NCBI GenBank assembly: GCA_947625905.1 | Contig: CANQQJ010000033.1 | Location: 1-40,990 of the forward strand | Source: an uncultured Clostridia bacterium | GTDB lineage: Bacteria > Bacillota > Clostridia > Monoglobales > Monoglobaceae | Direction of reading: 5' to 3' | DNA: 40,990 nucleotides | Shown: positions 8,931 to 17,097 of the stretch, one piece after another | How positions within the stretch are numbered: position 1 is the stretch's first letter | Layout: each line of letters starts with the position of its first letter | Translations under genes and position numbers: made by a program | The notes under the pieces: generated by a model | What the model was told of the DNA's origin: nothing | Database searches by the model: none | The model's input: the letters and a program-made list of their open reading frames with translations, nothing else

Positions 8931-10346
8931 TTAGAACTCATCGTATTCCGTATCGCAGCTTGGATATTCATCTCTATCCCATATATGGTCGCCATAATCT
9001 TCTAATTCTCTATCGGACAGAAGAAAATATTCATATACCGTATCGCCATACTCATCTTCATCATCCCATGTGACATCTACATGATAATAGCGTCTTCCGA
9101 TTTTTACTATATTCCAAGCATGTCCCATCCAAGAAGGATCATCAGTATCGTAAATAACGCCAAAAGCCTCTCCATCTACAATTTCACAGTATAATCCGGC
9201 TTGATGGCATAGGTATTCATATATGCTTGAATACACGGCGCAAATCCCTACGCCTTCTACCAATCCAATGTATAAAGGTTCATCTGTAACCGAGCGCATC
9301 AATCCTTTTACGGCATCATAGTCATATTGCATATTTTCAGCTAAATAGTCATGCAATGCCTTGTACTTTTCAAACTCTGTCATATCGGGTTCAACGACCG
9401 ACAGCGCCGATTCAATTGCATTACGTGTGCTTCTGTATATGGACAACGCCTCTCTGTAATTAATATCATCTTCATCAAAATGATAATTCATATGTAGATT
9501 GGGAAAACTTATGTATTCTTTGACATATTTTATATCGTCCAGTACAGAATCGTCCGATATATTTGTCCCAAATAAGTTTATATAATCCCATGTCTTTTTA
9601 TATAATATAGGCGTCAAATCGATATCTGTATCACCGTAATCAACCAATCCAAGTTTCTCTACGTTAGGCAATCTTTTTATATCTTCTAAACTCTCAATTA
9701 TAAGTCCCTTCGGCATTGATGTAAAACCATTCATATAGGCGTTGTATGGAATGCTGCAAATAGAAGTGACTTCTGAAACCTTATCTTCAGTCAACGGACC
9801 TGTATATATACCCCTTTCATCGTTATTATCCGCTATATTACTTCGTGCGCAATATTCAACTCCAGCGTCTTCAAAATCAACAATTTCGGGTTCTTCGTAG
9901 AATATATCTACTGTTTTTGTATTCCCTTTCCATTCGACATCCGCTCCGAAGGCTTCAGATAAAGCTCTCAAAGGAACATATGTACGATCATCTCTTATAA
10001 CAGCCGGGACATCCAATAAAACGTCCTCCGGTAATGCTTCATCATTGTACTCTTCTGTTGTGCGTGTAACTGCAAGATGCTTTGAGTCGATCTTTATTGT
10101 TACTTCGTCAAAGTCATTTTCTATGACAGCCGTTCTATCACTGCTGCGCCATTGTACATCACAGCCCATTGCTTCTGTGATTGCTCTTATAGGCACTAGC
10201 GTTCGTCCGTCTTCTATAAACGGCTGCACATCGAATGATATTGTTCTGTTATTCAGTTTTACCGTGATTCCGTCATAGGCATATGCGTTAAACTGCAGAC
10301 CTATAACAACGGATAAGACCGAAAGAAGTAAAAGCATTTTTTTCAT
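8931..10346 (-). CDS. Secreted stalk-domain protein with transglutaminase-like C-terminus
   Basis: A 471-aa protein: signal peptide about 1-23; two copper-amine-oxidase-type stalk units about 30-150 (VPIRAITEAMGCDVQW, VPLRALSEAFGADVEW); a central region of unknown type; and a transglutaminase-like (papain-fold) domain about 325-465. The catalytic triad is readable: Cys369 (GVGICAVYSS), His409 (GHAWN) and Asp424 (HVDVTWD). It may crosslink or cleave cell-surface proteins or peptides. It ends 135 bp before the first protease gene and starts 14 bp after an unknown gene, so it is probably in the same transcript. The C-terminal lobe resembles the cytoplasmic transglutaminase-like protein at 30063-31031. 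Confidence 0.85.
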   Translation of the reverse strand: MKKMLLLLSVLSVVIGLQFNAYAYDGITVKLNNRTISFDVQPFIEDGRTLVPIRAITEAMGCDVQWRSSDRTAVIENDFDEVTIKIDSKHLAVTRTTEEYNDEALPEDVLLDVPAVIRDDRTYVPLRALSEAFGADVEWKGNTKTVDIFYEEPEIVDFEDAGVEYCARSNIADNNDERGIYTGPLTEDKVSEVTSICSIPYNAYMNGFTSMPKGLIIESLEDIKRLPNVEKLGLVDYGDTDIDLTPILYKKTWDYINLFGTNISDDSVLDDIKYVKEYISFPNLHMNYHFDEDDINYREALSIYRSTRNAIESALSVVEPDMTEFEKYKALHDYLAENMQYDYDAVKGLMRSVTDEPLYIGLVEGVGICAVYSSIYEYLCHQAGLYCEIVDGEAFGVIYDTDDPSWMGHAWNIVKIGRRYYHVDVTWDDEDEYGDTVYEYFLLSDRELEDYGDHIWDRDEYPSCDTEYDEF

Positions 10347-10360
10347 AAAATCCCCTCCTC

Positions 10361-10792
10361 TTATAAATCATTGTAATCATCTTGGGCTTTGGCTATTTTA
10401 AACGAATACCCCTTCGGAATAGTAATGTACTGTTTGTCAAAAATTTTCTCAACTTTCAGCATTTTCCATATAAAACAATTTTGCGTACGCTTATCTTGTT
10501 TCAAGATACTCTTAACCTCGTCCCATGTCCCGGTCGGATACCTGCATATCCACCATCTCCGACGCTGTTCTTCCGGACTTGGAAATATCTTCCCGCCTTG
10601 GCGGACATACATTACAGATACGGAATCAGTGAGCGTTATCTCATCGCCGATCACCGCATACGCATGGTCTCTGTCCGCATATACCGGTACGTCGCTAAAG
10701 GTTATGATATCTATAACTTCAATGCCGTCGTCCTGCATTTGCTTTATAAGAGCCTTTCTCATGGACTCCGGCGTTTCTCTATTCTGTGTCAT
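10361..10792 (-). CDS. Uncharacterised 143-aa protein
   Basis: I do not recognise this protein. It is soluble, basic at the C-terminus and mixed alpha/beta in character, with an aromatic patch (RRRWWICRYPTGTW). No signal peptide, membrane segment or metal motif is seen. The start at 10792 is chosen because AAGGAAG lies upstream and the gene then overlaps the end of the membrane-protein gene by 14 bp, implying coupling. A longer reading back to 10957 would run deep inside that gene in another frame and is low-complexity. It precedes the transglutaminase-like gene by 14 bp. Confidence 0.65.
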   Translation of the reverse strand: MTQNRETPESMRKALIKQMQDDGIEVIDIITFSDVPVYADRDHAYAVIGDEITLTDSVSVMYVRQGGKIFPSPEEQRRRWWICRYPTGTWDEVKSILKQDKRTQNCFIWKMLKVEKIFDKQYITIPKGYSFKIAKAQDDYNDL

Positions 10793-11579
10793 TGTCGTCT
10801 TCCTTTCCGAAAAAACGCTCCCACGCGGCTTCCCACGTAATGTATTCCTCCTCTTTGCTTTCCTTATTGTCCCAATCATATCTATCATATGCGAAATATT
10901 CCTCTTCTTCGTCATAATCATCATCGTCGTCTTCGTAATAATATTCGTTACACTCATCTTCCAATATTCCCGTCCACGCTCCGCCGATATTCTCGCCGTT
11001 AAACTTCTTAGTATCTTGTATTACGACATAATTTAGCGTAATCGCGGACAAAAGGAATAAAAACGGATATGCATTTATTGAAGAATGTTCTACTAATGAT
11101 AATACTACCGACGCTATCATACACGCAAAATACATGATACAAGTGATTTTCAGGTATAGCGATACTATCTTACCCTTAAGAAACGGGATAAGTCCCATGA
11201 TTATTCCTTGAATATATAATATAACCGAGTCCATAACGTCATAATCCAGATCCAACAGCCATGCGATATGATATGCTCCGGCAATTTGTGTATTGCACTC
11301 AATCAAGAACATACATATTATAGCCGTTATGCTTTCCGAAACAAAGAAAGCAAAAACAGCGTTACGCGGATTTATATCGTTGTTCTTCTTATATAATATA
11401 CAAAATACAAGCATAACAACATAGGACGAAATATGCAGTAAGTTCCTCGGTAAATTATATTCCAGAAAAAATTCATCAATGTATCTTCCCTTAATTATTA
11501 ATGCTATCAGTCCGGCTATGTATAAAACTAATGCCGTGATTGACAGCAGCAACGGATTCTTGAAATACTTTTTTAACAT
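10779..11579 (-). CDS. Polytopic membrane protein with acidic tail
   Basis: A 266-aa protein, family not recognised. About six hydrophobic segments are visible (roughly 12-29, 45-63, 74-94, 115-135, 142-162 and 170-188). A hydrophilic, strongly acidic cytoplasmic-type tail of about 65 residues follows, containing runs of Asp, Glu and Tyr. The start has AAGGAGGG about 8 nt upstream. It overlaps the next gene by 14 bp. Its place between the ATPase genes and the secreted enzymes would suit a membrane component of an export or assembly machine, but that is inference from order only. Confidence 0.7.
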   Translation of the reverse strand: MLKKYFKNPLLLSITALVLYIAGLIALIIKGRYIDEFFLEYNLPRNLLHISSYVVMLVFCILYKKNNDINPRNAVFAFFVSESITAIICMFLIECNTQIAGAYHIAWLLDLDYDVMDSVILYIQGIIMGLIPFLKGKIVSLYLKITCIMYFACMIASVVLSLVEHSSINAYPFLFLLSAITLNYVVIQDTKKFNGENIGGAWTGILEDECNEYYYEDDDDDYDEEEEYFAYDRYDWDNKESKEEEYITWEAAWERFFGKEDDNDTE

Positions 11580-11599
11580 TATTGACCCTCCTTAGTGCC

Positions 11600-11631
11600 G
11601 GAGATTGCGGAAAGACAGCGCCGCAATCTCC
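11600..11631. other. Strong intergenic hairpin without T run
   Basis: GGAGATTGCGG (11600-11610) and its exact reverse complement (11621-11631) flank a 10-nt loop, between the 49-aa gene and the membrane-protein gene. No T run follows on the minus strand. It may be an mRNA stability or processing element that raises the level of the small protein relative to downstream genes. Confidence 0.55.
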
Positions 11632-11644
11632 TTCGTTAATATGT

Positions 11645-11794
11645 TTACTGTTCGCCGCCTTCAGATGATTCTATGTAGATCTCCTCGGCGGACTGCAGAG
11701 CATCCTGAAGCTGCTGCTGTAATTTTTTCAACTGTTCTATGGTATCGGTAACCTGATTGAACAGTTTGTAATACATCTCATTATAATCAGCCAT
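11645..11794 (-). CDS. Small helical (coiled-coil) protein, 49 aa
   Basis: The product begins MADYNEMYYKLFNQV and continues as one predicted amphipathic helix rich in Leu, Gln and Glu with heptad spacing (IEQLKKLQQQLQDAL), ending in an acidic tail. The start at 11794 is chosen for AAGGAGGG 6-7 nt upstream; an in-frame ATG at 11863 overlaps the previous gene and lacks that site. It is too short for a WXG100 protein and has no WxG motif. Similar small helical proteins occur in clostridial accessory operons. Its role here is unknown, but a strong ribosome site and a following hairpin suggest high expression. Confidence 0.65.
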   Translation of the reverse strand: MADYNEMYYKLFNQVTDTIEQLKKLQQQLQDALQSAEEIYIESSEGGEQ

Positions 11795-11862
11795 TGATAT
11801 CCCTCCTTTCTCCCTCAGTGCTTTGTTATAAATATAATGTAAATATTCGTTATTTTTTCTCA

Positions 11863-13359
11863 TTAACTTTCGCTTTTCTCCGAAATTTCCCTAAACATTC
11901 TTGCAATAATATATTTTTCGCAGTAGCTTTTATCGAAGTCACAGCATATTTTATAGCATTGCTCCGCCAAATGATAATGCCTTGCGCGCATAAGTCTATC
12001 AGCATAGCTTTTGACATAATCCTGCGTACCGTCAACTCCTTTATCATTAAGCATCTTAAGCATATTTATTCCCTGCTCTATATCCTCCTCGCAGTCACCT
12101 TCCTCGCAATATTGTTTTGCTATTCCGAGGAGTTTTTCATCAAAAATATCACATGAATCCAAGATTTTTCTGCAATACTCCAAAGCTTTTTCTCTCATCA
12201 AATCATCGTCTTCAGAATCCAGCTCCGCCATATACGCATAATACATATATGATATTTGACGAGATGTTTTCCAAAACTCAAAATCATCCTCATCCTTCTG
12301 CTCAAAAAGATCAAAAAATCTTTTAAAGCCCATCATTGCTTCTTGATGATTAATGATGCCCTCACGACTGCCGAGAACAAAACTGCGTTCAACCGTATAA
12401 TTATAGCAATTAATTAAACCGCCTATTTCAAACCCCTTCTGAGTATATCTTTTTATTTTGTTTTCATCTGCAGGCGGGTTGTTCACGGCTTCCCAATACA
12501 AATGCCTTGCAGCATACGGTGAACCGTAATCAAGAAGATATTCAAAATATTTCGTTACGGTTCGTGGATCCAAGCCGGTAAATGGAAATTTTGTTATTTT
12601 TTCATTGATTGCTTTTTCATTGCCGTCTGTTATTGAGCTTCTGATCCACAGATAATACAGAATATAATTTGTTTCTTTAAACAAATTTGCAAATTCATAC
12701 TGTATTTTTCCACTTCCGCACCAAAACTCGTTAAGCAGTCCATTCATTACAGTCTCATCTATGTCTTTAGTATTTATAAATTCCAGAAAATGATTGAAAA
12801 ATATATACGCTGTAAGAATTTTGGATATATTCTTCATTCTGTTTTCATAAAATGTTCCCAGTATATAATTAGGCACAAGATCCTTATATGGGGTATGTAC
12901 GGTTTGCATTGCCTGTGTGTTAACCACAAAGAACATATTATTCATAAAGAATCCTTCGGAAATATCGCAATAAACATCGTCGCAAAGCATAAATTCTGCC
13001 GCTGTAAATTCCGTTTTTAATTCTTCGTTGTCCATGTATTCGCTTATGTCATATATAATATATGTATCAGGCTCATTTAATCTTAACAGATATGTCTGTC
13101 GCACGCCATCCGGCAAGCATATAATACTGTCTGTTGTAATGTACTTGAATCTGATATACATTCCGCGAAAACCCGTTATCTCAAACACTTTGGTTTTAAC
13201 GGTTGTTTTTCGGTGAAAGTCTCCATGCAGTTTTATATAGTATACATTAAATACGCTTTGATCAGATATCTGTTCCAAACAACTCTCGGAATTTTTGTTC
13301 AAGCTCTTTTTGGAGCTCATCGGTGTCTTTGTCGAGTTCTTCTGCACACTTCTCCACAT
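11863..13359 (-). CDS. Uncharacterised ~498-aa protein with helical repeat C-terminus
   Basis: I recognise no named family. Residues about 35-170 look beta-rich. From about 190 on the protein is helical with TPR/Sel1-like periodicity (ARHLYWEAVNNPP, ALEYCRKILDSCD, AEQCYKICCDF). It has no signal peptide or membrane segment. The start is uncertain. The ATG at 13359 has GGAGG 8-9 nt upstream but lies 98 bp inside the VirD4-like gene in another frame, and the first ~35 residues look non-coding. A start just after the VirD4-like stop (about 13262) would need a rare codon. It probably acts with the ATPases upstream. Confidence 0.6.
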   Translation of the reverse strand: MWRSVQKNSTKTPMSSKKSLNKNSESCLEQISDQSVFNVYYIKLHGDFHRKTTVKTKVFEITGFRGMYIRFKYITTDSIICLPDGVRQTYLLRLNEPDTYIIYDISEYMDNEELKTEFTAAEFMLCDDVYCDISEGFFMNNMFFVVNTQAMQTVHTPYKDLVPNYILGTFYENRMKNISKILTAYIFFNHFLEFINTKDIDETVMNGLLNEFWCGSGKIQYEFANLFKETNYILYYLWIRSSITDGNEKAINEKITKFPFTGLDPRTVTKYFEYLLDYGSPYAARHLYWEAVNNPPADENKIKRYTQKGFEIGGLINCYNYTVERSFVLGSREGIINHQEAMMGFKRFFDLFEQKDEDDFEFWKTSRQISYMYYAYMAELDSEDDDLMREKALEYCRKILDSCDIFDEKLLGIAKQYCEEGDCEEDIEQGINMLKMLNDKGVDGTQDYVKSYADRLMRARHYHLAEQCYKICCDFDKSYCEKYIIARMFREISEKSES

Positions 13360-14827
13360 ATGATGCTTCCTCCTTTTTTATCTCCGCAAACGGGATCGGA
13401 CGGATACCGCTATTAATATCATCAACAAGTTCTTCGAGCGATATCAGCTTAGCTTCTTTTGGAGTTGACGGTTCGGCTTCCATTTGCGGATATCCCTTAA
13501 ACATCTCATATTCGTCAATATCAGGTAATTCTGTCACATAGGGGAATAATCGACCTGTAAAAATCAACACTTCTCCCTTATCCTTGCTTAGGCGCTGAAG
13601 CTGCGACGGAGTGATAAGCGGGCGAGTTGTTCCGTCCGATAAATACCTTTCGCCGCACATTTTGCTCAACATTTCCAACAGCGGCAATTCGCGGCTGTGG
13701 AGGTATGCTATGTTAGAGCAATTTCCTATAATTGTCTGAGCCTCGTCATCTCCGTACTTTGCCTGCAGCTGACGCAATCCCTGTATAGCTATAAAGAAAC
13801 GTATATTTCTTGAACGTGCCGCGCTTATCATATTTGTAAAATCCGTAATTTTGGGTACGTTGCACAGTTCGTCCAAAATAAAGTTAAAGCGTGTTTTAAG
13901 CTTTAATCCCTCGTTTTCCTGCGCCTGCTCTATTAATACCGAGTATGCCTGCTTTACAAATAGAGCAACAATAAAATTGTATGTTGTTTTTTCGTCGGGA
14001 GTTATGATAAATATTGCTGTTTTCTCGTTTGCTATCTCCTCTATGTCAAAGGTTGAGTTGGACAGAGAGGTTACAAGATCCTGCTGATTTATGAACATGG
14101 CAATCATCCCGAAGAGCGATATGTATATAGACAGCTTTGTCTTTTCCGGGGCGGTTCTCACGCCTCTAAGATTTATTCCCGCGATACAGTTTTCGGGAAT
14201 CTTGCTTGCCAGCTGCTCGAGCGCTTCTATATTGTCCTGGCAGCACATTCTTGCAAAGCTCGCAACGTTGACCTCCTCCGGCTCCGCACACTCCGCCAAA
14301 AGCAATATTATCCCCGCTGCCAACGCCGCGGCGCTTTCGGGCCAAAATACATCATTGGTTGTTTCGCGATGTTTTTCGGCTATCGCATTAATGAAATCAG
14401 TGAATAACTCATTAGCCTTATTCTTTTGCCCTGATATGTACTTTTTATATGCCAGCCATAACGGGTTCCAAAAATCTCCTCTTTTTCCGCAATGACGAAA
14501 ATCCATAACAATGAGACGATAACCTAACGATTTTAAATATGAACCCGTACGAGCTAAGTTTTCGCCTTTGGGATCGTATACGCAGAGATTTTCGTTATTT
14601 TTTGCAAGAAGGTGTATAAGAAGAAAAATAAATAACCTGTTTTTCTTACTTCCCGATCCTCCTATAATCAACGAATGTGTATCATCGTTACAAACATATA
14701 CTTTTTTACCATCGCTCATCAGAGGCAACCCCGCCCCGCCGAGATCGTTCGATTCTAAATCCACTTCCACGCTGTATTGTTTTACCTCCTCCGGAGCGGC
14801 AAATCTATCGCCAAATTGTGAAAGCAT
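13262..14827 (-). CDS. VirD4/TraG-like coupling ATPase, soluble, with altered Walker A
   Basis: A 521-aa protein with the TraG/VirD4 layout: VYVCNDDTHSLIIGG leading into the P-loop, then VYDPKGEN (83-90), a helical lid region, Walker B FILDEL (316-321), RNIRFFIAIQGLRQL (340-354) and a C-terminal NTPase half. The N-terminal membrane helices of true conjugative coupling proteins are missing. The P-loop reads GGSGSKKN (56-63): the last Gly and the Ser/Thr of GxxxxGK[ST] are replaced by Lys and Asn, so nucleotide hydrolysis may be weak or altered. AAGGGGG precedes the start and the previous gene ends 3 bp before it. No relaxase or other conjugation gene is present, so a DNA-transfer role is doubtful. 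Confidence 0.8.
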   Translation of the reverse strand: MLSQFGDRFAAPEEVKQYSVEVDLESNDLGGAGLPLMSDGKKVYVCNDDTHSLIIGGSGSKKNRLFIFLLIHLLAKNNENLCVYDPKGENLARTGSYLKSLGYRLIVMDFRHCGKRGDFWNPLWLAYKKYISGQKNKANELFTDFINAIAEKHRETTNDVFWPESAAALAAGIILLLAECAEPEEVNVASFARMCCQDNIEALEQLASKIPENCIAGINLRGVRTAPEKTKLSIYISLFGMIAMFINQQDLVTSLSNSTFDIEEIANEKTAIFIITPDEKTTYNFIVALFVKQAYSVLIEQAQENEGLKLKTRFNFILDELCNVPKITDFTNMISAARSRNIRFFIAIQGLRQLQAKYGDDEAQTIIGNCSNIAYLHSRELPLLEMLSKMCGERYLSDGTTRPLITPSQLQRLSKDKGEVLIFTGRLFPYVTELPDIDEYEMFKGYPQMEAEPSTPKEAKLISLEELVDDINSGIRPIPFAEIKKEEASYVEKCAEELDKDTDELQKELEQKFRELFGTDI

Positions 14828-14830
14828 ATT

Positions 14831-15661
14831 TTATTCCCCCTTTGCCATAAAGCCTATATTATGTTTTTTGCCATGACTTTCATTAGACAAAATACTTTTT
14901 TTAAAATACGAATCTATATTTTCGGGTGAAATCGCTTCAATCCCATTTCCAAGCAGAAAAAATAATAAATCGTCACATAAATCATCGACTTGGTTTAGAT
15001 TGCATATCTTATCTGAATCTATTAACTGCTGCAGCAGTATTTTTAATGATTCTGTCGCTTTATCATTTAAATCAAAGCCGTATTCTTCAAGCTTGATTTT
15101 AAAATATATTATTGCTTTGTCTATAGAAAGGATGTCATTTCTCACAGTATATACTCTTAATCCCGCCTTAGTTAATGCCTGCTCCGCATCAGATATTATA
15201 TACTCGCGGCTATGACCGGCAATAACTATTCTTAAAGAGCCGGGGGTTTTATCTTTTATGTATTTTATTATTTCTCTGAAATCGCGGTTAAAATATTTAA
15301 TATTTTTAATATCTATACATATAATACCCTTAAAAATACCCTTGAAGCTTCCGGCAAGAGCCAGGATATCGGATATCTTATCACATATATTAGATACAGG
15401 CATCAGTTCTCCGGGTTGTTCCAAGCGAATGGATATACATTTGTTTTCGCCCGAAAAGTCAATGATATTGATTCCCGAAAAATAACCGCATAATAAACTG
15501 AGCAGATGCTCATAGTTATTATTGTTTGCAATAAATAAATCCGGTACAAGCTGTAACATTTTCTCACCTTCAAGTCTGCTTGCCAATGTATCAATTGTAG
15601 ATATGTATTTTTTGAGTTGTTTAGGCGCGGCGCTATCCATGATTTCTCGATAATAACTCAT
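14831..15661 (-). CDS. Degenerate AAA+-like protein (pseudo-ATPase), putative partner of the VirD4-like protein
   Basis: A 276-aa protein with no confident family. Its layout recalls a CbxX/SpoVK-type AAA+ module that has lost its P-loop: DLFIANNNNYEHLLSLLCGY where Walker A should be, FKGIICIDIKNIK in place of Walker B, LRIVIAGHSREY as a sensor-1-like strand, and a C-terminal lid-like segment (FKIKLEEYGFDLNDKATESL). This reading is inference. It is the first gene of the long minus-strand series, with AAGGAGG upstream of its ATG, and it is followed after 3 bp by the VirD4-like gene, which suggests a complex. Confidence 0.5.
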   Translation of the reverse strand: MSYYREIMDSAAPKQLKKYISTIDTLASRLEGEKMLQLVPDLFIANNNNYEHLLSLLCGYFSGINIIDFSGENKCISIRLEQPGELMPVSNICDKISDILALAGSFKGIFKGIICIDIKNIKYFNRDFREIIKYIKDKTPGSLRIVIAGHSREYIISDAEQALTKAGLRVYTVRNDILSIDKAIIYFKIKLEEYGFDLNDKATESLKILLQQLIDSDKICNLNQVDDLCDDLLFFLLGNGIEAISPENIDSYFKKSILSNESHGKKHNIGFMAKGE

Positions 15662-15762
15662 GCTACCAACCTCCTTGTTCTAATGAAATTCCCATCACTA
15701 TTAAATTATTTATCATCCATTAAATTATAAATGTTTAATATTCATTAAAAATCTCAGTGCAC

Positions 15763-15795
15763 AAAAAAAGATAGCGCATTGTGAATGCGTTATCT
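15763..15795 (-). terminator. Rho-independent terminator
   Basis: On the minus strand AGATAACGCATT, a 3-nt loop and its near-perfect complement (one G-T pair) are followed by seven T. It lies after the B-box gene and ends the large signalling operon before the VirD4 series begins at 15661. Confidence 0.8.
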
Positions 15796-15851
15796 TAGTT
15801 ACTACTGATTTATTGCCTTATAAGCAGATTATATTTTTTCTATGAGTATTA

Positions 15852-16301
15852 TTAGCTTACTCTATGTACGTGTTCCTCGAGCTGCTTTGCTTCCTTTAAG
15901 GTTCTTATATCCCTTACTAATTCTATCGGCAAAGCGATAAGTCCAATAAAATATGACAAAACTAACTTTACCAAGAAATAAATAAGCCAACCTACTAATG
16001 GCATCCATATAAACATCGCTGGTGTGATTTTATTTAAAAATCTCCATCCGCTCGGTATGCCGGCCAACAAAAATCCTAATGGGCTTTGGTTGACAACTAT
16101 ACCAACAATCATTAAAATAACACTAAGTCCAATGCTTTTAATCATTGCTGACTTTGTATCTGCAGCCTCCTGTCTTGCACAGTCCACACATACTGGAGGG
16201 CTGAAAAATGAGCCACACTCTGAACATAATCCCTTTCCACACCTATTGCACGTAACTGTTGCTTCTCTGTCATTATGGTAATAACACTGCATATTTTTCA
16301 C
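15852..16301 (-). CDS. B-box-type zinc-finger membrane protein
   Basis: A 149-aa protein. Residues about 5-45 carry paired metal ligands in B-box order (CYYH, CNRC, CSEC, CVDC), binding one or two zinc ions. Two or three hydrophobic segments follow (about 52-70, 76-92 and 95-128), so the zinc domain is probably cytoplasmic and membrane-anchored. Such proteins are common in Firmicutes with unknown roles. It is the last gene before the terminator at 15763-15795 and fits the run of zinc-ribbon membrane proteins at 22.4-25.6 kb. Confidence 0.75.
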   Translation of the reverse strand: MKNMQCYYHNDREATVTCNRCGKGLCSECGSFFSPPVCVDCARQEAADTKSAMIKSIGLSVILMIVGIVVNQSPLGFLLAGIPSGWRFLNKITPAMFIWMPLVGWLIYFLVKLVLSYFIGLIALPIELVRDIRTLKEAKQLEEHVHRVS

Positions 16302-16364
16302 TCCTTAAACTTTATTTTTTGACATATACTCTTTGACATACGACATAGATATTACTGGTATTTC

Positions 16365-16499
16365 TTACTTTTTTTGATATTTCCAACAGTATTCATCAGC
16401 GCGCATATGCTTTTTATTATATGTACAGTACCATTTATTATTTGCATCGTAGTCATATTGGGCATAAACACAATCACAACATCTTCTTTCCTCTGCCAA
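16365..16499 (-). CDS. Small Cys-rich protein, 44 aa, TTG start
   Basis: A short gene. The product is rich in Cys and Tyr: CCDCVYAQYDYD near the start, then WYCTYNKK and DEYCWKY. The spacing recalls small clostridial zinc-binding or disulphide proteins of unknown role. The chosen start is TTG at 16499, because GGGAGGG (16506-16512) lies 6 nt upstream. An in-frame ATG at 16517 would give 50 aa but sits on the far side of that site. It is between the 126-aa gene and the B-box gene, all co-directional. Confidence 0.55.
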   Translation of the reverse strand: MAEERRCCDCVYAQYDYDANNKWYCTYNKKHMRADEYCWKYQKK

Positions 16500-16580
16500 T
16501 ACTATCCCTCCCTTCATTTTTGCGTTACTACGATCATTTTATACATATAGATTAATCATCCCCTTTACATCTAAAATTTA

Positions 16581-16961
16581 TTAACGGGACATATCACAAA
16601 ACAGCATGTCCGATAATTTCGTTTTCCCAAATTTGCTATTCATATCTTCTATATATCTCTTATCATTTTTCTTTTTTATTGCATAATCTATTAAATATAT
16701 AATGGCATCATTATCATTTTTTTCATATCCATAAACAAGTCTTAGTTGAATATTATTAATGCCATGTGTTTTATATATGAATATTTGATCATTAATTCTA
16801 TCATATATAATATTATCATTATTATATATCCGGTTAATATCACTATTTTCTGAAGAAATTTTTTCTGATAGCCGTTGTAATGATGAATATATGGATTTGA
16901 GTGTCATTTTATCTTCCTTCTTATATTGCTTGCATCTTGCATTAATTTTAATAGTACACAT
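16581..16961 (-). CDS. Uncharacterised 126-aa protein, faintly RelE-like
   Basis: No certain family. The C-terminal half (QLRLVYGYEKNDNDAIIYLI, then DYAIKKKNDKRYIEDM) resembles in pattern the beta-sheet and KK-containing end of RelE/HigB-type toxins, but an antitoxin partner is not evident. The gene is AT-rich. The start at 16961 is chosen for GGAGGTG 6 nt upstream; an in-frame ATG at 16991 lies beyond that site. It follows the CHAT gene by about 136 bp, with AT-rich sequence between. Confidence 0.45.
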   Translation of the reverse strand: MCTIKINARCKQYKKEDKMTLKSIYSSLQRLSEKISSENSDINRIYNNDNIIYDRINDQIFIYKTHGINNIQLRLVYGYEKNDNDAIIYLIDYAIKKKNDKRYIEDMNSKFGKTKLSDMLFCDMSR

Positions 16962-17097
16962 ATGTAAACACCTCCAATTTCTATAATACAAGGCAATTTA
17001 TATTATTTATTATCCTTATATACTATAAATGGAGATTGTTTTTCAAAATTCTCAATATTAAAAACAATTACAAAAATTTTTTGCAATATATGTATAT

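Noticed and set aside
10389..11036. 215-codon plus-strand ORF
   Set aside because: It lies opposite two co-directional genes whose starts and ribosome sites are good; its protein is low-complexity and hydrophobic by chance.
13262..14827. Part of an integrative conjugative element
   Set aside because: Only a VirD4-like protein is present, with an altered P-loop and no membrane helices; there is no relaxase, VirB4 or VirB6 homologue in the window.
16318..16360. TTGACA-containing plus-strand promoter-like sequence
   Set aside because: No plus-strand gene follows it; the repeated TTTGACATA is probably chance in AT-rich sequence.
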